Assembly (NCBI GenBank): GCA_963815305.1
Contig: CAWFFW010000001.1
Coordinates: forward strand, 186,001 to 250,000
Length of the DNA: 64,000 nucleotides
Direction: 5' to 3'
Source: CAXBID01 sp963815305
GTDB lineage: Bacteria > Bacteroidota > Bacteroidia > Flavobacteriales > Flavobacteriaceae
This document shows positions 27,341-34,891 of this stretch, one piece after another. Position 1 is the stretch's first letter. The number at the start of each line of letters is the position of its first letter. The notes beneath the pieces were generated by a model. That model searched no databases, was not told where the DNA came from, and saw only the letters and a list, made by a program, of their open reading frames with translations. Position numbers and translations under genes: made by a program.

Positions 27341-27813
27341 TAGTAGATTAAAAAAAAATGATGATTTGCATCACTTTTTTATTGACTACAATTAGATTTT
27401 ATTTTAGTGTGTTGAACGCTCATTAATGGCTATATATTAATACCTATTTAAAGAAAAGTTAGTCTGTATAAATGCTAGCTCCTTATTACAAAATATCATA
27501 AAGATGTTCAATTGGAAAAAGCATTTACTATTAAAACATATTGCTAATATATAAGTGATAAGTTTATGTAAATTTTTAAGATACAATACTGTTAGAAACA
27601 ATCTCAAATAATTCATAAAGTTAGGGTGGAATTAGCTAAAATAGATTAGATATTTTATAGTATATTTGCCATAATAAATGAAATTAAATCAATGCAGAAG
27701 TTACCTATTCGGTTACCTGTATTTGAAAAATTAGGATAACTAATTGATAATTAAAATATTAGGGAATGGCTTTTAGTTCTGCCACCCCGACGAACCTAGT
27801 AATAGGTAGTATC

Positions 27814-27847
27814 AAAACACTGTTAATCGTATGGTTTTCAGTGTTTT
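27814..27847. repeat. Inverted repeat upstream of the recombinase gene
   Basis: AAAACACTG (27814-27822) and CAGTGTTTT (27839-27847) form a perfect 9-bp stem around a 16-base loop, followed by T-rich sequence. It could be a terminator for transcription coming from the left or part of a recombination site. Confidence 0.5.
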
Positions 27848-27850
27848 TCA

Positions 27851-27882
27851 TTTTATTTGATATCAAACGATATCAAATAAAA
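27851..27882. repeat. 14-bp perfect palindrome upstream of the recombinase gene
   Basis: TTTTATTTGATATC (27851-27864) and GATATCAAATAAAA (27869-27882) are perfect inverted copies around AAAC. The right arm continues as CCATAT, mirrored by the ATGG at 27831. It lies 125 bases before the recombinase start, where core- or arm-type recombinase sites are common. The role is inferred. Confidence 0.6.
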
Positions 27883-28006
27883 CCATATAAAAGGTGTGCA
27901 ATTCGGTGAACACTCAATTACCAGAATTGTTGTAGTTTTAAAGAACATTTAAGAATGATCTGACTTTTGTTTTTTCAAAACATTTGTTTAACTAAAGTCA
28001 ATAAAA

Positions 28007-29290
28007 ATGCAGACAAACAGCACATTTTCCATTATTTTCTTCACTAGAAAATCTCGCACTAACCCCAGTAAGTTATTAATTTATGCACGTATCACAGTTA
28101 ATGGCAATCGGACAGAAATCAGCCTGAAAAGGTGTGTAAATGTTCAGGAATGGAATTCTTTCAAGAATAGGGGAAGAGGAAGCTCTTCAAAAATTCAAAT
28201 TTTAAATAGATATTTAGACTATGTATATGGTAAACTACTAGATTGTCATAAACAATTGTTAGAAGAGTTTAAAATAGTATCAAGCCACTCTATTAAAGCG
28301 CGTTACTTAGGAGAAGATGACCATCAGAAAACATTAAAAGAGTTAATAATTTACCATAATACTAATATGGATTCTGTATTAAAACAAGGTACGATGAAAA
28401 ATTATTACACCACAGAAAGGTACCTGAACAAATTCTTAAAAGAAAAAATAAAGGCAGACGATATTTATCTCAAACAATTGAATTATCGTTTTATAACTGA
28501 CTTTGAGCACTATTTAAGAAATTATAAAAACTCAAAGAGGCAACTGATGCTTGCCAATAATGGCGTGATGAAACATTTAGAGCGCTTAAAAAAAATAATA
28601 AACCTATCTATTAAGCTGGAGTGGATTGTGAAAAATCCGTTTCAAAAGTTTCAATTAAAGTTTGATAAATACGATAGGCAATATTTAACAGAACGTGAAT
28701 TAGGTCTTCTTGAAAACACTTACTTCAAACAACAACGATTAGAGCGAGTCAAAGATATTTTTATCTTTTCTTGTTACACAGGATTGTCCTATATCGATGT
28801 CAAGGAACTAACCATCCATCAAATAGTAAAAAGAATGGATAATAAATATTGGATTCATACTAAAAGAGAAAAGACCAATGAGGTAGTTAAAATACCGATA
28901 CTACCAAAAGCATTGGAGATTATAGAGAAGTATAAGTACATTTCTGAATTATCAAATGAAACAAAATTATTACCTCTTTGTTCCAATCAAAAAGCCAATA
29001 GTTATTTAAAGGAAATAATGGAAGCTTGTAGGATTCATAAAAACGTTACGTTTCACGTTGCTAGACATACTTTTGCAACTACAGTGATGCTTACCAATGG
29101 TGTTCCATTAGAAACAGTATCTAAACTACTAGGGCATACCAAATTATCAACGACCCAGATTTATGCTAGGGTACTGGACACAAAGATCAATGAGGATATC
29201 GATAACCTTTTAGAGCGGTTTGAAAGAAAAAAACGAAATTCGATAAACCAGTCAAACGTTTTTAAAGCTGTGGATTCAGAGGCTGGGTAA
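28007..29290 (+). CDS. Tyrosine recombinase/integrase, Bacteroidota mobile-element type
   Basis: A 427-residue site-specific recombinase. Residues ~8-95 form the Arm DNA-binding domain (FFTRKSRTNPSKLLIYARIT), ~105-205 the SAM-like core-binding domain, and ~215-405 the catalytic domain. Catalytic residues are visible: Arg in SCYTGLSYIDVKELT (family position is usually CxTGLRxxD/E; here the residue after GL is Ser), the HxxR box in FHVARHTFAT near residue 350, the H/K at GHTKLSTTQ, and the nucleophile Tyr in TQIYARV near 385. The missing Arg in TGLS is also seen in some Bacteroidota recombinases of this group. It is followed by a BfmA-type mobilisation gene, so it probably belonged to a mobilisable transposon. 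A truncated relative lies at 41154-41893. Confidence 0.9.
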   Translation: MQTNSTFSIIFFTRKSRTNPSKLLIYARITVNGNRTEISLKRCVNVQEWNSFKNRGRGSSSKIQILNRYLDYVYGKLLDCHKQLLEEFKIVSSHSIKARYLGEDDHQKTLKELIIYHNTNMDSVLKQGTMKNYYTTERYLNKFLKEKIKADDIYLKQLNYRFITDFEHYLRNYKNSKRQLMLANNGVMKHLERLKKIINLSIKLEWIVKNPFQKFQLKFDKYDRQYLTERELGLLENTYFKQQRLERVKDIFIFSCYTGLSYIDVKELTIHQIVKRMDNKYWIHTKREKTNEVVKIPILPKALEIIEKYKYISELSNETKLLPLCSNQKANSYLKEIMEACRIHKNVTFHVARHTFATTVMLTNGVPLETVSKLLGHTKLSTTQIYARVLDTKINEDIDNLLERFERKKRNSINQSNVFKAVDSEAG

Positions 29291-29348
29291 TAATGATTTT
29301 TTTAAATTAGTAGAGGTTTAAAGCGAGGAGAATCCACAGCTTTAAAAA
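29259..29348. repeat. 19-bp perfect inverted repeat spanning the recombinase gene end
   Basis: TTTTTAAAGCTGTGGATTC (29259-29277, inside the last codons of the recombinase gene) is repeated inverted and without mismatch as GAATCCACAGCTTTAAAAA at 29330-29348. The 52 bases between include the stop codon. A small hairpin GCTCAC-CAGAA-GTGAGC follows at 29357-29373. The loop is too long for a usual terminator, so a recombinase binding site or RNA structure are alternatives. Confidence 0.75.
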
Positions 29349-29448
29349 TGCAGCAAGCTCACCAGAAGTGAGCGCGGTAGTCTTTATAATGTGTATAATC
29401 AGTATTGATTATTCTATTATTAGATCCATTCTATGGATTAAGTAAATA

Positions 29449-29979
29449 CTAGGATAGTTTAGAAGTAATTTCTTCAAATTTCTCTTGGTCTATATTAATA
29501 CGATAGTAATTACTCCCAAAAGTATTGTTTACAAAAGATGTGTGTTTTAAAAGTTTGTTAAAGCTATGTTTTAAATCCTGATATTTCTTGTTAGATTTCT
29601 CATAATTCTCTCTGTAAAAGTCTAACTCTTTGTTTTTTATTTTTTGACCAGACATCCTTAAGAATTTGCGCTCTACCAATAAAGGTTTCTTTTCTTTTTC
29701 ATTGGCAAATAAAGACTCCAATAATTCCCTTGTTGGTTTGAGTTTTGTTTTTTCAACATTTCTGAATATTGTAATTACAGCATCGATACGTTTATTAATT
29801 CTATTGGTTACAGAAGTCATATTCTCGTTTAAAGTATCATAAGGAGATAGATCATTATCTTCAAAAAAAGCAATCATAAAATCCAAAGTTTCAGAATAGC
29901 TAGGACTTGTTTTTTTAGAATATTTCTTAAATTTATCAATAGTTTTCTTCTTTAACCGAATGGTATTAAAATCATCCAT
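29449..29979 (-). CDS. BfmA/BtgA-family mobilisation protein
   Basis: A 176-residue protein matching the small mobilisation proteins of Bacteroidota mobilisable elements. The N-terminus (IRLKKKTIDKFKKYSKKTSP, then YSETLDFMIAFFE) looks like a ribbon-helix-helix DNA-binding domain, followed by a helical, lysine-rich region with a coiled-coil tendency (about 60-150). Such proteins help the relaxase at the transfer origin. No relaxase gene follows: the region upstream of this gene (toward 30106-30180) meets the IS110 element. The mobile element is therefore truncated. Confidence 0.8.
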   Translation of the reverse strand: MDDFNTIRLKKKTIDKFKKYSKKTSPSYSETLDFMIAFFEDNDLSPYDTLNENMTSVTNRINKRIDAVITIFRNVEKTKLKPTRELLESLFANEKEKKPLLVERKFLRMSGQKIKNKELDFYRENYEKSNKKYQDLKHSFNKLLKHTSFVNNTFGSNYYRINIDQEKFEEITSKLS

Positions 29980-30105
29980 AATTTATGATATTGTTACAAT
30001 GAAACGTTGATTTTACTGAGGTGAAAGTTAAATTTACTACAAAAAATTGAAACAGCAACATATAATATTATTTTAATTACCTGAAAATCAGTAAAATATG
30101 AATTA

Positions 30106-30127
30106 GTAACATCGCGCAGCGTGTTAC
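30106..30127. other. oriT-like hairpin upstream of the mobilisation gene
   Basis: GTAACA-T-CGC, a GCA loop and GCG-TGTTAC make a 9-bp stem with one bulged T in otherwise AT-rich DNA, 127 bases upstream of the BfmA-type gene. Transfer origins of small mobilisable elements usually combine such a hairpin with a nick site nearby. No relaxase is present to test the idea. Confidence 0.4.
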
Positions 30128-30214
30128 CCTCTTGCTATACCCCTTAGTTTTACAAACACGCTTTATTTAGGGATTATTTATATGTTAGTGAGTTTCTTTA
30201 ATTGTTAACTTTCT

Positions 30215-30420
30215 ATCGGGGAATACTCCCTATAATAATAAACTGTGACCAAACTGATAGGGGCGAATTATACGCTATTCAAAGCTTCGGGCTTATACTT
30301 TATTTGATAAAAGCCCTTATCAGTTATCTCCGGAACGGCATCAGATGGAAATTCAGGTTTTTAGACCTATTATCAGGGGTTCGATGGTTATCTGGATACT
30401 GGTCATTTATCTAAAATCTT
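30215..30420 (+). ncRNA. Candidate IS110 bridge RNA
   Basis: The non-coding leader of the IS110 element folds well on paper. AACTGATAGGGG (30252-30263) pairs with CCCTTATCAGTT (30314-30325) over 12 bp with one G-T pair, enclosing further hairpins (GCG/CGC at 30263-30275; GGGCTT/AAGCCC at 30289-30316 as an alternative). Flanking hairpins are GGGGA/TCCC (30218-30230), CCG-GAA-CGG near 30338 and AGGT/ACCT near 30354-30367. In the IS110 group the bridge RNA, which pairs with target and donor DNA, is transcribed from this end. Its exact boundaries and loops are not determined. Confidence 0.45.
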
Positions 30421-30427
30421 ATCTATT

Positions 30428-31423
30428 ATGAACAAACAAAACTTTAACTACTTTATCGGTATTGACATATCGAAAAAGTGCTTTGATGTAGCTATTATCG
30501 AAAACGATAGGACTACCTCTTACGTTTTTGAAAACACTAAAAAAGGGACTAATGCTTTTATTAGGCTTCTTAAAAATCAGAAAATCCCTTTGGTCAACAC
30601 GCTGATGTGCATGGAACACACAGGTGTGTACGGAAAGCTTATTATTGCCAAGCTCGTTGAAAAACAAGCCAATTTCTGTGTTGAAATGCCTATAAAGATC
30701 ACCAAGAGTATTGGTCTTCAGCGCGGTAAAAACGATAAAGTTGATGCAAAAAGAATCGCTTTTTATGCATCTAAAAATTACCCAGAATTGGAACTTTATA
30801 AACCTATTGCTGAAGTTCTTGAAAAAATGAAGATACTGCTTAAGATTAGAAAAAAGCTGGTTAATACTAGAGCTGATATCAATAAATACCCTAATGAACT
30901 TGAGCGTTTTTCTCCTGAAATTGGTAAACTTGCCAGGAAAAACCTGAAAAGGATTAACAAAAATCTTGAAGATGAAATCAAACGTATTGAGGCTGAAATT
31001 AAAAAACTGATTCTTTCTGATGACAAACTCAATAAAACGGTCGGTTTGGTGACTTCTGTGACTGGGATTGGTCAAATCACGGCTCTTCATCTTACCGTTT
31101 TCACAAACTTCTTTACGCGCTATGACAATCCTAAACAACTGGCTTGTTACAGCGGTGTCGTGCCTTTTGAATACACTTCCGGATCTTCCATTAATCGAAA
31201 GTCCAGAATACATCCTATGGCTAACAGAACACTTAAAAAACACTTGCATATGAGTGCTTTGGCTGCTATTAATCATGATCCCGATATCAGAGCTTATTTT
31301 CTTAGAAAGGTCGAGGAAGGAAAGAACAAAATGCTTATTGTAAACAACGTTAGGAACAAGCTTGTGCATAGGGTCTGCGCAGTCATTAAAAGACAGCAAC
31401 CGTATGTCAAAAATATAGCTTGA
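30428..31423 (+). CDS. IS110-family transposase (DEDD recombinase)
   Basis: A 331-residue transposase. The N-terminal RuvC-like DEDD domain has GIDISKKCFDVAI (first Asp, residue ~13), MEHTGVYGK (Glu, near 61) and GKNDKVDAKRIAFYA (the Asp pair, near 97-102). The C-terminal Tnp domain has VTGIGQITALHLTVF near 215, then LACYSGVVPFEYTSGSS near 240 with the serine nucleophile region, and GSSINRKSRIHP. Length and motifs are complete, so the element may be active. This family carries out RNA-guided recombination using a bridge RNA from the adjacent non-coding end. A long open frame on the opposite strand is only a shadow. Confidence 0.93.
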   Translation: MNKQNFNYFIGIDISKKCFDVAIIENDRTTSYVFENTKKGTNAFIRLLKNQKIPLVNTLMCMEHTGVYGKLIIAKLVEKQANFCVEMPIKITKSIGLQRGKNDKVDAKRIAFYASKNYPELELYKPIAEVLEKMKILLKIRKKLVNTRADINKYPNELERFSPEIGKLARKNLKRINKNLEDEIKRIEAEIKKLILSDDKLNKTVGLVTSVTGIGQITALHLTVFTNFFTRYDNPKQLACYSGVVPFEYTSGSSINRKSRIHPMANRTLKKHLHMSALAAINHDPDIRAYFLRKVEEGKNKMLIVNNVRNKLVHRVCAVIKRQQPYVKNIA

Positions 31424-31440
31424 AACTTTTGTCATTTTTT

Positions 31441-32081
31441 CTTGGTTTTAACATGGAAATCTTTCTAAGTTTGCATAAGCAAACATTAATATGTAAACAT
31501 GCCCACATTTAAGTTAGTATTATTAATACTAAAAATTGTTTAAAATTCATCAAATAAATTTTACAATAATGTTCTGTCTTATATCTCTTTTGCTTAAGTA
31601 AAAGCGAAATTGAATTATTCTTTTAAATAAAAGTCATTTAGCAACAATAAAAATATTAAAACGATTAAAAATAATCTTCTGTAAAGTAGTTTGTCGTTTT
31701 GCACATAATATTAAAAATTATGTAGCCTTATTTCAGGATGGGTCATAATTACACACAACGTTTATGTATAAGGAAATTTGCGTGTTTGTGTGCGAAGATT
31801 TTCCGAAGAAGCTAGCAAACGAGCAACTAACTTTCGTTTAGCTAAAATTAGTAATTTTTTTTAATCGGTTTATTATTTTTCTAGCGTTACTTTCTATTAT
31901 TTTCCATTCCCATAATTCGGGGTTCCCTAATTCGGCATTCAATTTCGTTTTCAAGATTTAGTAAATTCAGATGCAAGAATATTATTCCCCAACCGTCAAT
32001 TCGGTTTCGGTATGTTTTTCTTTCTCAATATTTCGGGTCGAGTTTTAATTTAGTTATTGAGAACTAGACTTTGGCTTAAAA
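31441..32081. other. Intergenic region, partly a probable dispersed repeat
   Basis: About 640 bases between the insertion sequence and the fucose operon. From about 31752 to 32050 the sequence (ACACACAACGTTTATGTATA, then a GTTTGTGTGCG stretch and a TTTCGTTTAGC stretch) looks like the intergenic repeats of Flavobacteriia, with higher GC than its left flank. The left part is plain AT-rich DNA. No gene is seen. Confidence 0.35.
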
Positions 32082-33173
32082 TTATTTAATAATAAATTGT
32101 GGTAAATCGGTTACTTTTTCGCAGCACACCTGTTCCATTACTTGTTGAAATTCCCGTTTCATTAACGATATAGTATAGTTTCCACCTTCTTTTCCTAAAG
32201 CACAAACACCATACATAAAACTACGTCCCGTAAAAGTAAAATCTGCACTACTTGCCATAGCTCTTGCAATGTCTGGTCCACAACGTAAGCCAGAATCTAC
32301 CATGATTTTTAGGTCTTTTTTATACTTTTCTGCCAAATTAGTCATAGGTACAATAGTAGATTGTCCTGCGTCTAATTGTCTGCCTCCATGATTAGAGACA
32401 ATTAATCCATCGACACCTAATTTAATAGCTTTTTGCGTATCTTCTTCGGTAACTACGCCTTTTATTACCAATTTTCCTTTCCATTGGTCTCTAATAGAGG
32501 TAATTCTGTCTTCGTTTAAACGACCAGAAAACGTACTGTCCATAAATTCCCCCAGTTTTTTTAAATTTAAACCTTTTGGCATGTATTTTTCCATGGTTTT
32601 AAAAGCTGGTTGTCCGTAGATTAACGTTTGGATTGCCCAATCGAGTTTTGTAAAAACTTCTAAAATATTTTTTAAATTCATGCTTGGTGGCATTGCTAAA
32701 CGATTTCTTACATTGCGTGGTCTGTAACCAAATGTGGGCACATCTGCTAAAATAACTAAAACGTCTGTGCCTGCATGTGCGGCTCTGTCTAACAAGTCGC
32801 GTTTTACGGTTTCGTCGGAAGGATGATAGAGTTGAAACCAAGATTTACCTTCTGTAATTTCTGCAATACGTTCTATACTCGATGTGGTTACCGTACTTAA
32901 AATAAAAGGAATGTTATGGTTAAACGCTGCTTTTGCTAAAATTTCTGGTGCATTTGGCCACATTAAACCTTGTAAACCCACAGGTGCAATTCCAAAAGGT
33001 GCATCGTAGGTATGCCCAAATAATTCTGTTTTTGTATCCGATTTATCAAACTTTGATAAATACTGTGGCATTAATTCTATCTTCTGAAGGTCGGAACGGT
33101 TTTTATCTAAATTAATATCTTCATTACAACCACCATCTAAATACTCAAAAGCAAATTTTGGTATTTTAGACAT
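32082..33173 (-). CDS. lldD: FMN-dependent L-lactate dehydrogenase, 5' end disabled
   Basis: A 363-residue open frame of the FMN-dependent 2-hydroxy-acid dehydrogenase family, oxidising L-lactate to pyruvate. FAFEYLDGGCNED lies at the N-terminus, WFQLYHPSDE near residue 113, VIKGVVTEEDTQKA near 238, VSNHGGRQLD (catalytic His and FMN site) near 257 and MVDSGLRCGPDIARA near 288. The native start is evidently the ATG at 33230, one base after the mutarotase stop. From there the frame reads MEIKINPK-stop-P-stop-VTDLRKKA and then this protein, so two codons expected as Tyr and Lys are TAG. The shorter protein from 33173 lacks about 20 family residues. In this operon the enzyme would use the lactate released from L-fucose. 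Confidence 0.85.
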   Translation of the reverse strand: MSKIPKFAFEYLDGGCNEDINLDKNRSDLQKIELMPQYLSKFDKSDTKTELFGHTYDAPFGIAPVGLQGLMWPNAPEILAKAAFNHNIPFILSTVTTSSIERIAEITEGKSWFQLYHPSDETVKRDLLDRAAHAGTDVLVILADVPTFGYRPRNVRNRLAMPPSMNLKNILEVFTKLDWAIQTLIYGQPAFKTMEKYMPKGLNLKKLGEFMDSTFSGRLNEDRITSIRDQWKGKLVIKGVVTEEDTQKAIKLGVDGLIVSNHGGRQLDAGQSTIVPMTNLAEKYKKDLKIMVDSGLRCGPDIARAMASSADFTFTGRSFMYGVCALGKEGGNYTISLMKREFQQVMEQVCCEKVTDLPQFIIK

Positions 33174-33231
33174 TGCTTTTTTGCGTAAATCGGTAACCTA
33201 AGGCTATTTTGGGTTTATTTTAATTTCCATT

Positions 33232-33576
33232 TTATTTTGTGTCTAATTGAAAAATATGCTCCATTAACAGCCATTTTTTACCTTTTTTAGCGATTGGTAA
33301 TGCTTGCTGATAATCCCACATAAGCATTTCCCATTCTTGAACTTTTGGATTGTTTTTATCTGCTTTCGCTTTTATTTCAAACGAAAATTCTTCGGAAACA
33401 TCCATAATCATAAATAATCTATTGTCAACCAAATAAATATCTAAAGCAATAATACCGCTATCTTTTATGCTTTTTATAATCTCTGGCCATACGTTTTTAT
33501 GATGCTTTTTATAGGCTGAAATTAATTCGGCATCATTTTTTAAATCCAGTGCAAAACAATGTCTTTTAGTGTTCAT
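33232..33576 (-). CDS. L-rhamnose/L-fucose mutarotase family protein
   Basis: A 114-residue protein of the RhaM-type mutarotase family (ferredoxin-like fold, normally 100-115 residues), interconverting the alpha and beta anomers of a 6-deoxyhexose. Family features are the N-terminal CFALDLKND, KKHHKNVWPEI (catalytic His region) near residue 23, then GIIALDIYLVDNRLFMIM near 40 and a C-terminal tryptophan-containing end. In a fucose operon the substrate is most likely L-fucose. It overlaps the permease gene by 11 bases and is followed after one base by the native start of the lactate dehydrogenase. Confidence 0.85.
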   Translation of the reverse strand: MNTKRHCFALDLKNDAELISAYKKHHKNVWPEIIKSIKDSGIIALDIYLVDNRLFMIMDVSEEFSFEIKAKADKNNPKVQEWEMLMWDYQQALPIAKKGKKWLLMEHIFQLDTK

Positions 33577-34891
33577 TTTTTAAGGTTTTAAATCCGAAAA
33601 ATGCCACAACTGCTAAACAAATTAAAGGAAGAATGAAAGAAAAATTAACTTCAGGAATATAACCCAATAGTTTTACATCGTTAAATCCAGACCCCCCAAT
33701 ATCTAAAATACTACCTTGTAAAACAGGTAATAATGCGCCACCGACAATTGCCATAACCAAACCAGCAGAACCAATTTTGGCTTCATCGTGCATATTTTTT
33801 AGTGAAATTCCGTAAATAGTAGGAAACATAATACTCATAAAAATAGAGGTTGCGACTAAACTGTATAAACCAATATGTCCACCAATAAATACTGTAATTG
33901 CTATAGTGATTACACCACTAACACCAAAGATTAATAATAATTTTGATGGATTATTTTTCTTCATTAAAAGTGTACCAACCCAACGTCCAGAAAGAAACAA
34001 AATCATAGCAGCAACGTTAAACCACGTTGCGGTTAGTTGTTCGGTTTCTGGTAATGATGCGTTTAAATTATCTACATATTGAAAAATATACGTCCAACAC
34101 ATAATTTGCGCCCCAACATAAAATATTTGTGCAAAAACACCTAATAAGTAGGTTTTGTTTTTAGCTAATGTTTTAAAGGTTTCTTTTAATGCTATTTTAG
34201 ATGATGCTTCAACTTTTGGAAATTTTACAGCAATAATAGCTAACATAATTACCAATACTAAAACTCCTAAAGCTATATATGGTAAGCTAATAATTCCTAA
34301 ATCGTTTTCACGAATAGTTGCCATTTCTTGAGATGATAATGCTTGATAAGCTTCCGCAGAAAAATCGTCGGAACGTAGCGCATCAATTATAAAAACCTGA
34401 GCAATAACCATTCCTGATAATGAGCCTAATGGATTAAATGCCTGTGCAAAATTTAAACGTTGTGTGGCGGTTTCTTTGGCGCCAAGTGCTAATATTAATG
34501 GATTTGATGTTGTTTCTAAAAATGCCAAACCACAGGTCATAACCCATAATGAGATTAAGAAATAGGTAAATATTTCGAACTGTGCTGCTGGGAAAAATAA
34601 AAATGCACCAATAGCGTATAAAGACAACCCGACTATTATTCCTGATTTATAACTGTATTTTCTAATAAATAATGCTGCTGGTAATGCCATAAAAAAGTAC
34701 CCAAAATAGAATGCAAATTGCACTAAAGATGCTTCGGTATTTGATAATTCTGGCATTACTTTTTTAAATGCCGAAACCATAGGATTGGTTAAGTCATTAG
34801 CAATACCCCATAGTGCAAAAAGTGAGGTAATCAATATAAAAGGCAGAATTATCTTTTTAGAAATTATGGGCTGTTTTGTTGTGTTTTCCAT
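33566..34891 (-). CDS. fucP: L-fucose:H+ symporter (FucP-type MFS permease)
   Basis: A 441-residue transporter with about 12 transmembrane helices. It matches FucP at the first helix (LFALWGIANDLTNPMVSAFK, with the conserved Asn-Asp pair), VQFAFYFGYFFMALPAALF (helix 2) and WVMTCGLAFLETTSNPLILA (helix 4, carrying the Glu known in FucP to matter for proton coupling). It brings L-fucose across the inner membrane. The start codon overlaps the stop of the upstream dehydrogenase gene (TAATG), and its end overlaps the mutarotase gene. Confidence 0.92.
   Translation of the reverse strand: MENTTKQPIISKKIILPFILITSLFALWGIANDLTNPMVSAFKKVMPELSNTEASLVQFAFYFGYFFMALPAALFIRKYSYKSGIIVGLSLYAIGAFLFFPAAQFEIFTYFLISLWVMTCGLAFLETTSNPLILALGAKETATQRLNFAQAFNPLGSLSGMVIAQVFIIDALRSDDFSAEAYQALSSQEMATIRENDLGIISLPYIALGVLVLVIMLAIIAVKFPKVEASSKIALKETFKTLAKNKTYLLGVFAQIFYVGAQIMCWTYIFQYVDNLNASLPETEQLTATWFNVAAMILFLSGRWVGTLLMKKNNPSKLLLIFGVSGVITIAITVFIGGHIGLYSLVATSIFMSIMFPTIYGISLKNMHDEAKIGSAGLVMAIVGGALLPVLQGSILDIGGSGFNDVKLLGYIPEVNFSFILPLICLAVVAFFGFKTLKNEH

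Larger units (their letters stand above)
27341..28006. other. Intergenic region upstream of the recombinase gene, with palindromes
   Basis: About 670 bases with no gene I can support. Two inverted repeats near the recombinase start are listed separately (27814-27847 and 27851-27882). The rest is AT-rich; a short C-rich stretch near 27780-27795 is not part of a tRNA that I can fold. Confidence 0.45.
30185..31440 (+). mobile_element. IS110-family insertion sequence
   Basis: One intact transposase gene (30428-31423) preceded by about 240 bases of structured non-coding DNA and followed by a short right end. IS110 elements normally lack terminal inverted repeats and I find none. The exact ends cannot be fixed from sequence alone; the outer coordinates are estimates. 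The element sits where the relaxase of the mobilisable element would be expected. Confidence 0.7.

Noticed and set aside
27770..27810. C-rich stretch upstream of the recombinase as the 3' end of a tRNA or tmRNA
   Set aside because: No cloverleaf, T-arm with paired stem or acceptor pairing could be drawn on either strand.
30202..30414. A 70-codon open frame upstream of the IS110 transposase
   Set aside because: It covers the structured leader and has no protein-like pattern; the hairpins explain the sequence better as RNA.
30419..31435. A 338-codon open frame on the minus strand opposite the IS110 transposase
   Set aside because: It lies exactly antisense to a transposase with all catalytic motifs, has no recognisable family pattern and is rich in Phe/Ser/Arg as expected of an antisense shadow.
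33198..33206. Amber codons read through as pyrrolysine or by suppression in the lactate dehydrogenase gene
   Set aside because: No pylT/pylS genes or suppressor tRNA are visible, and all minus-strand neighbours end with ordinary stops; decay is simpler.
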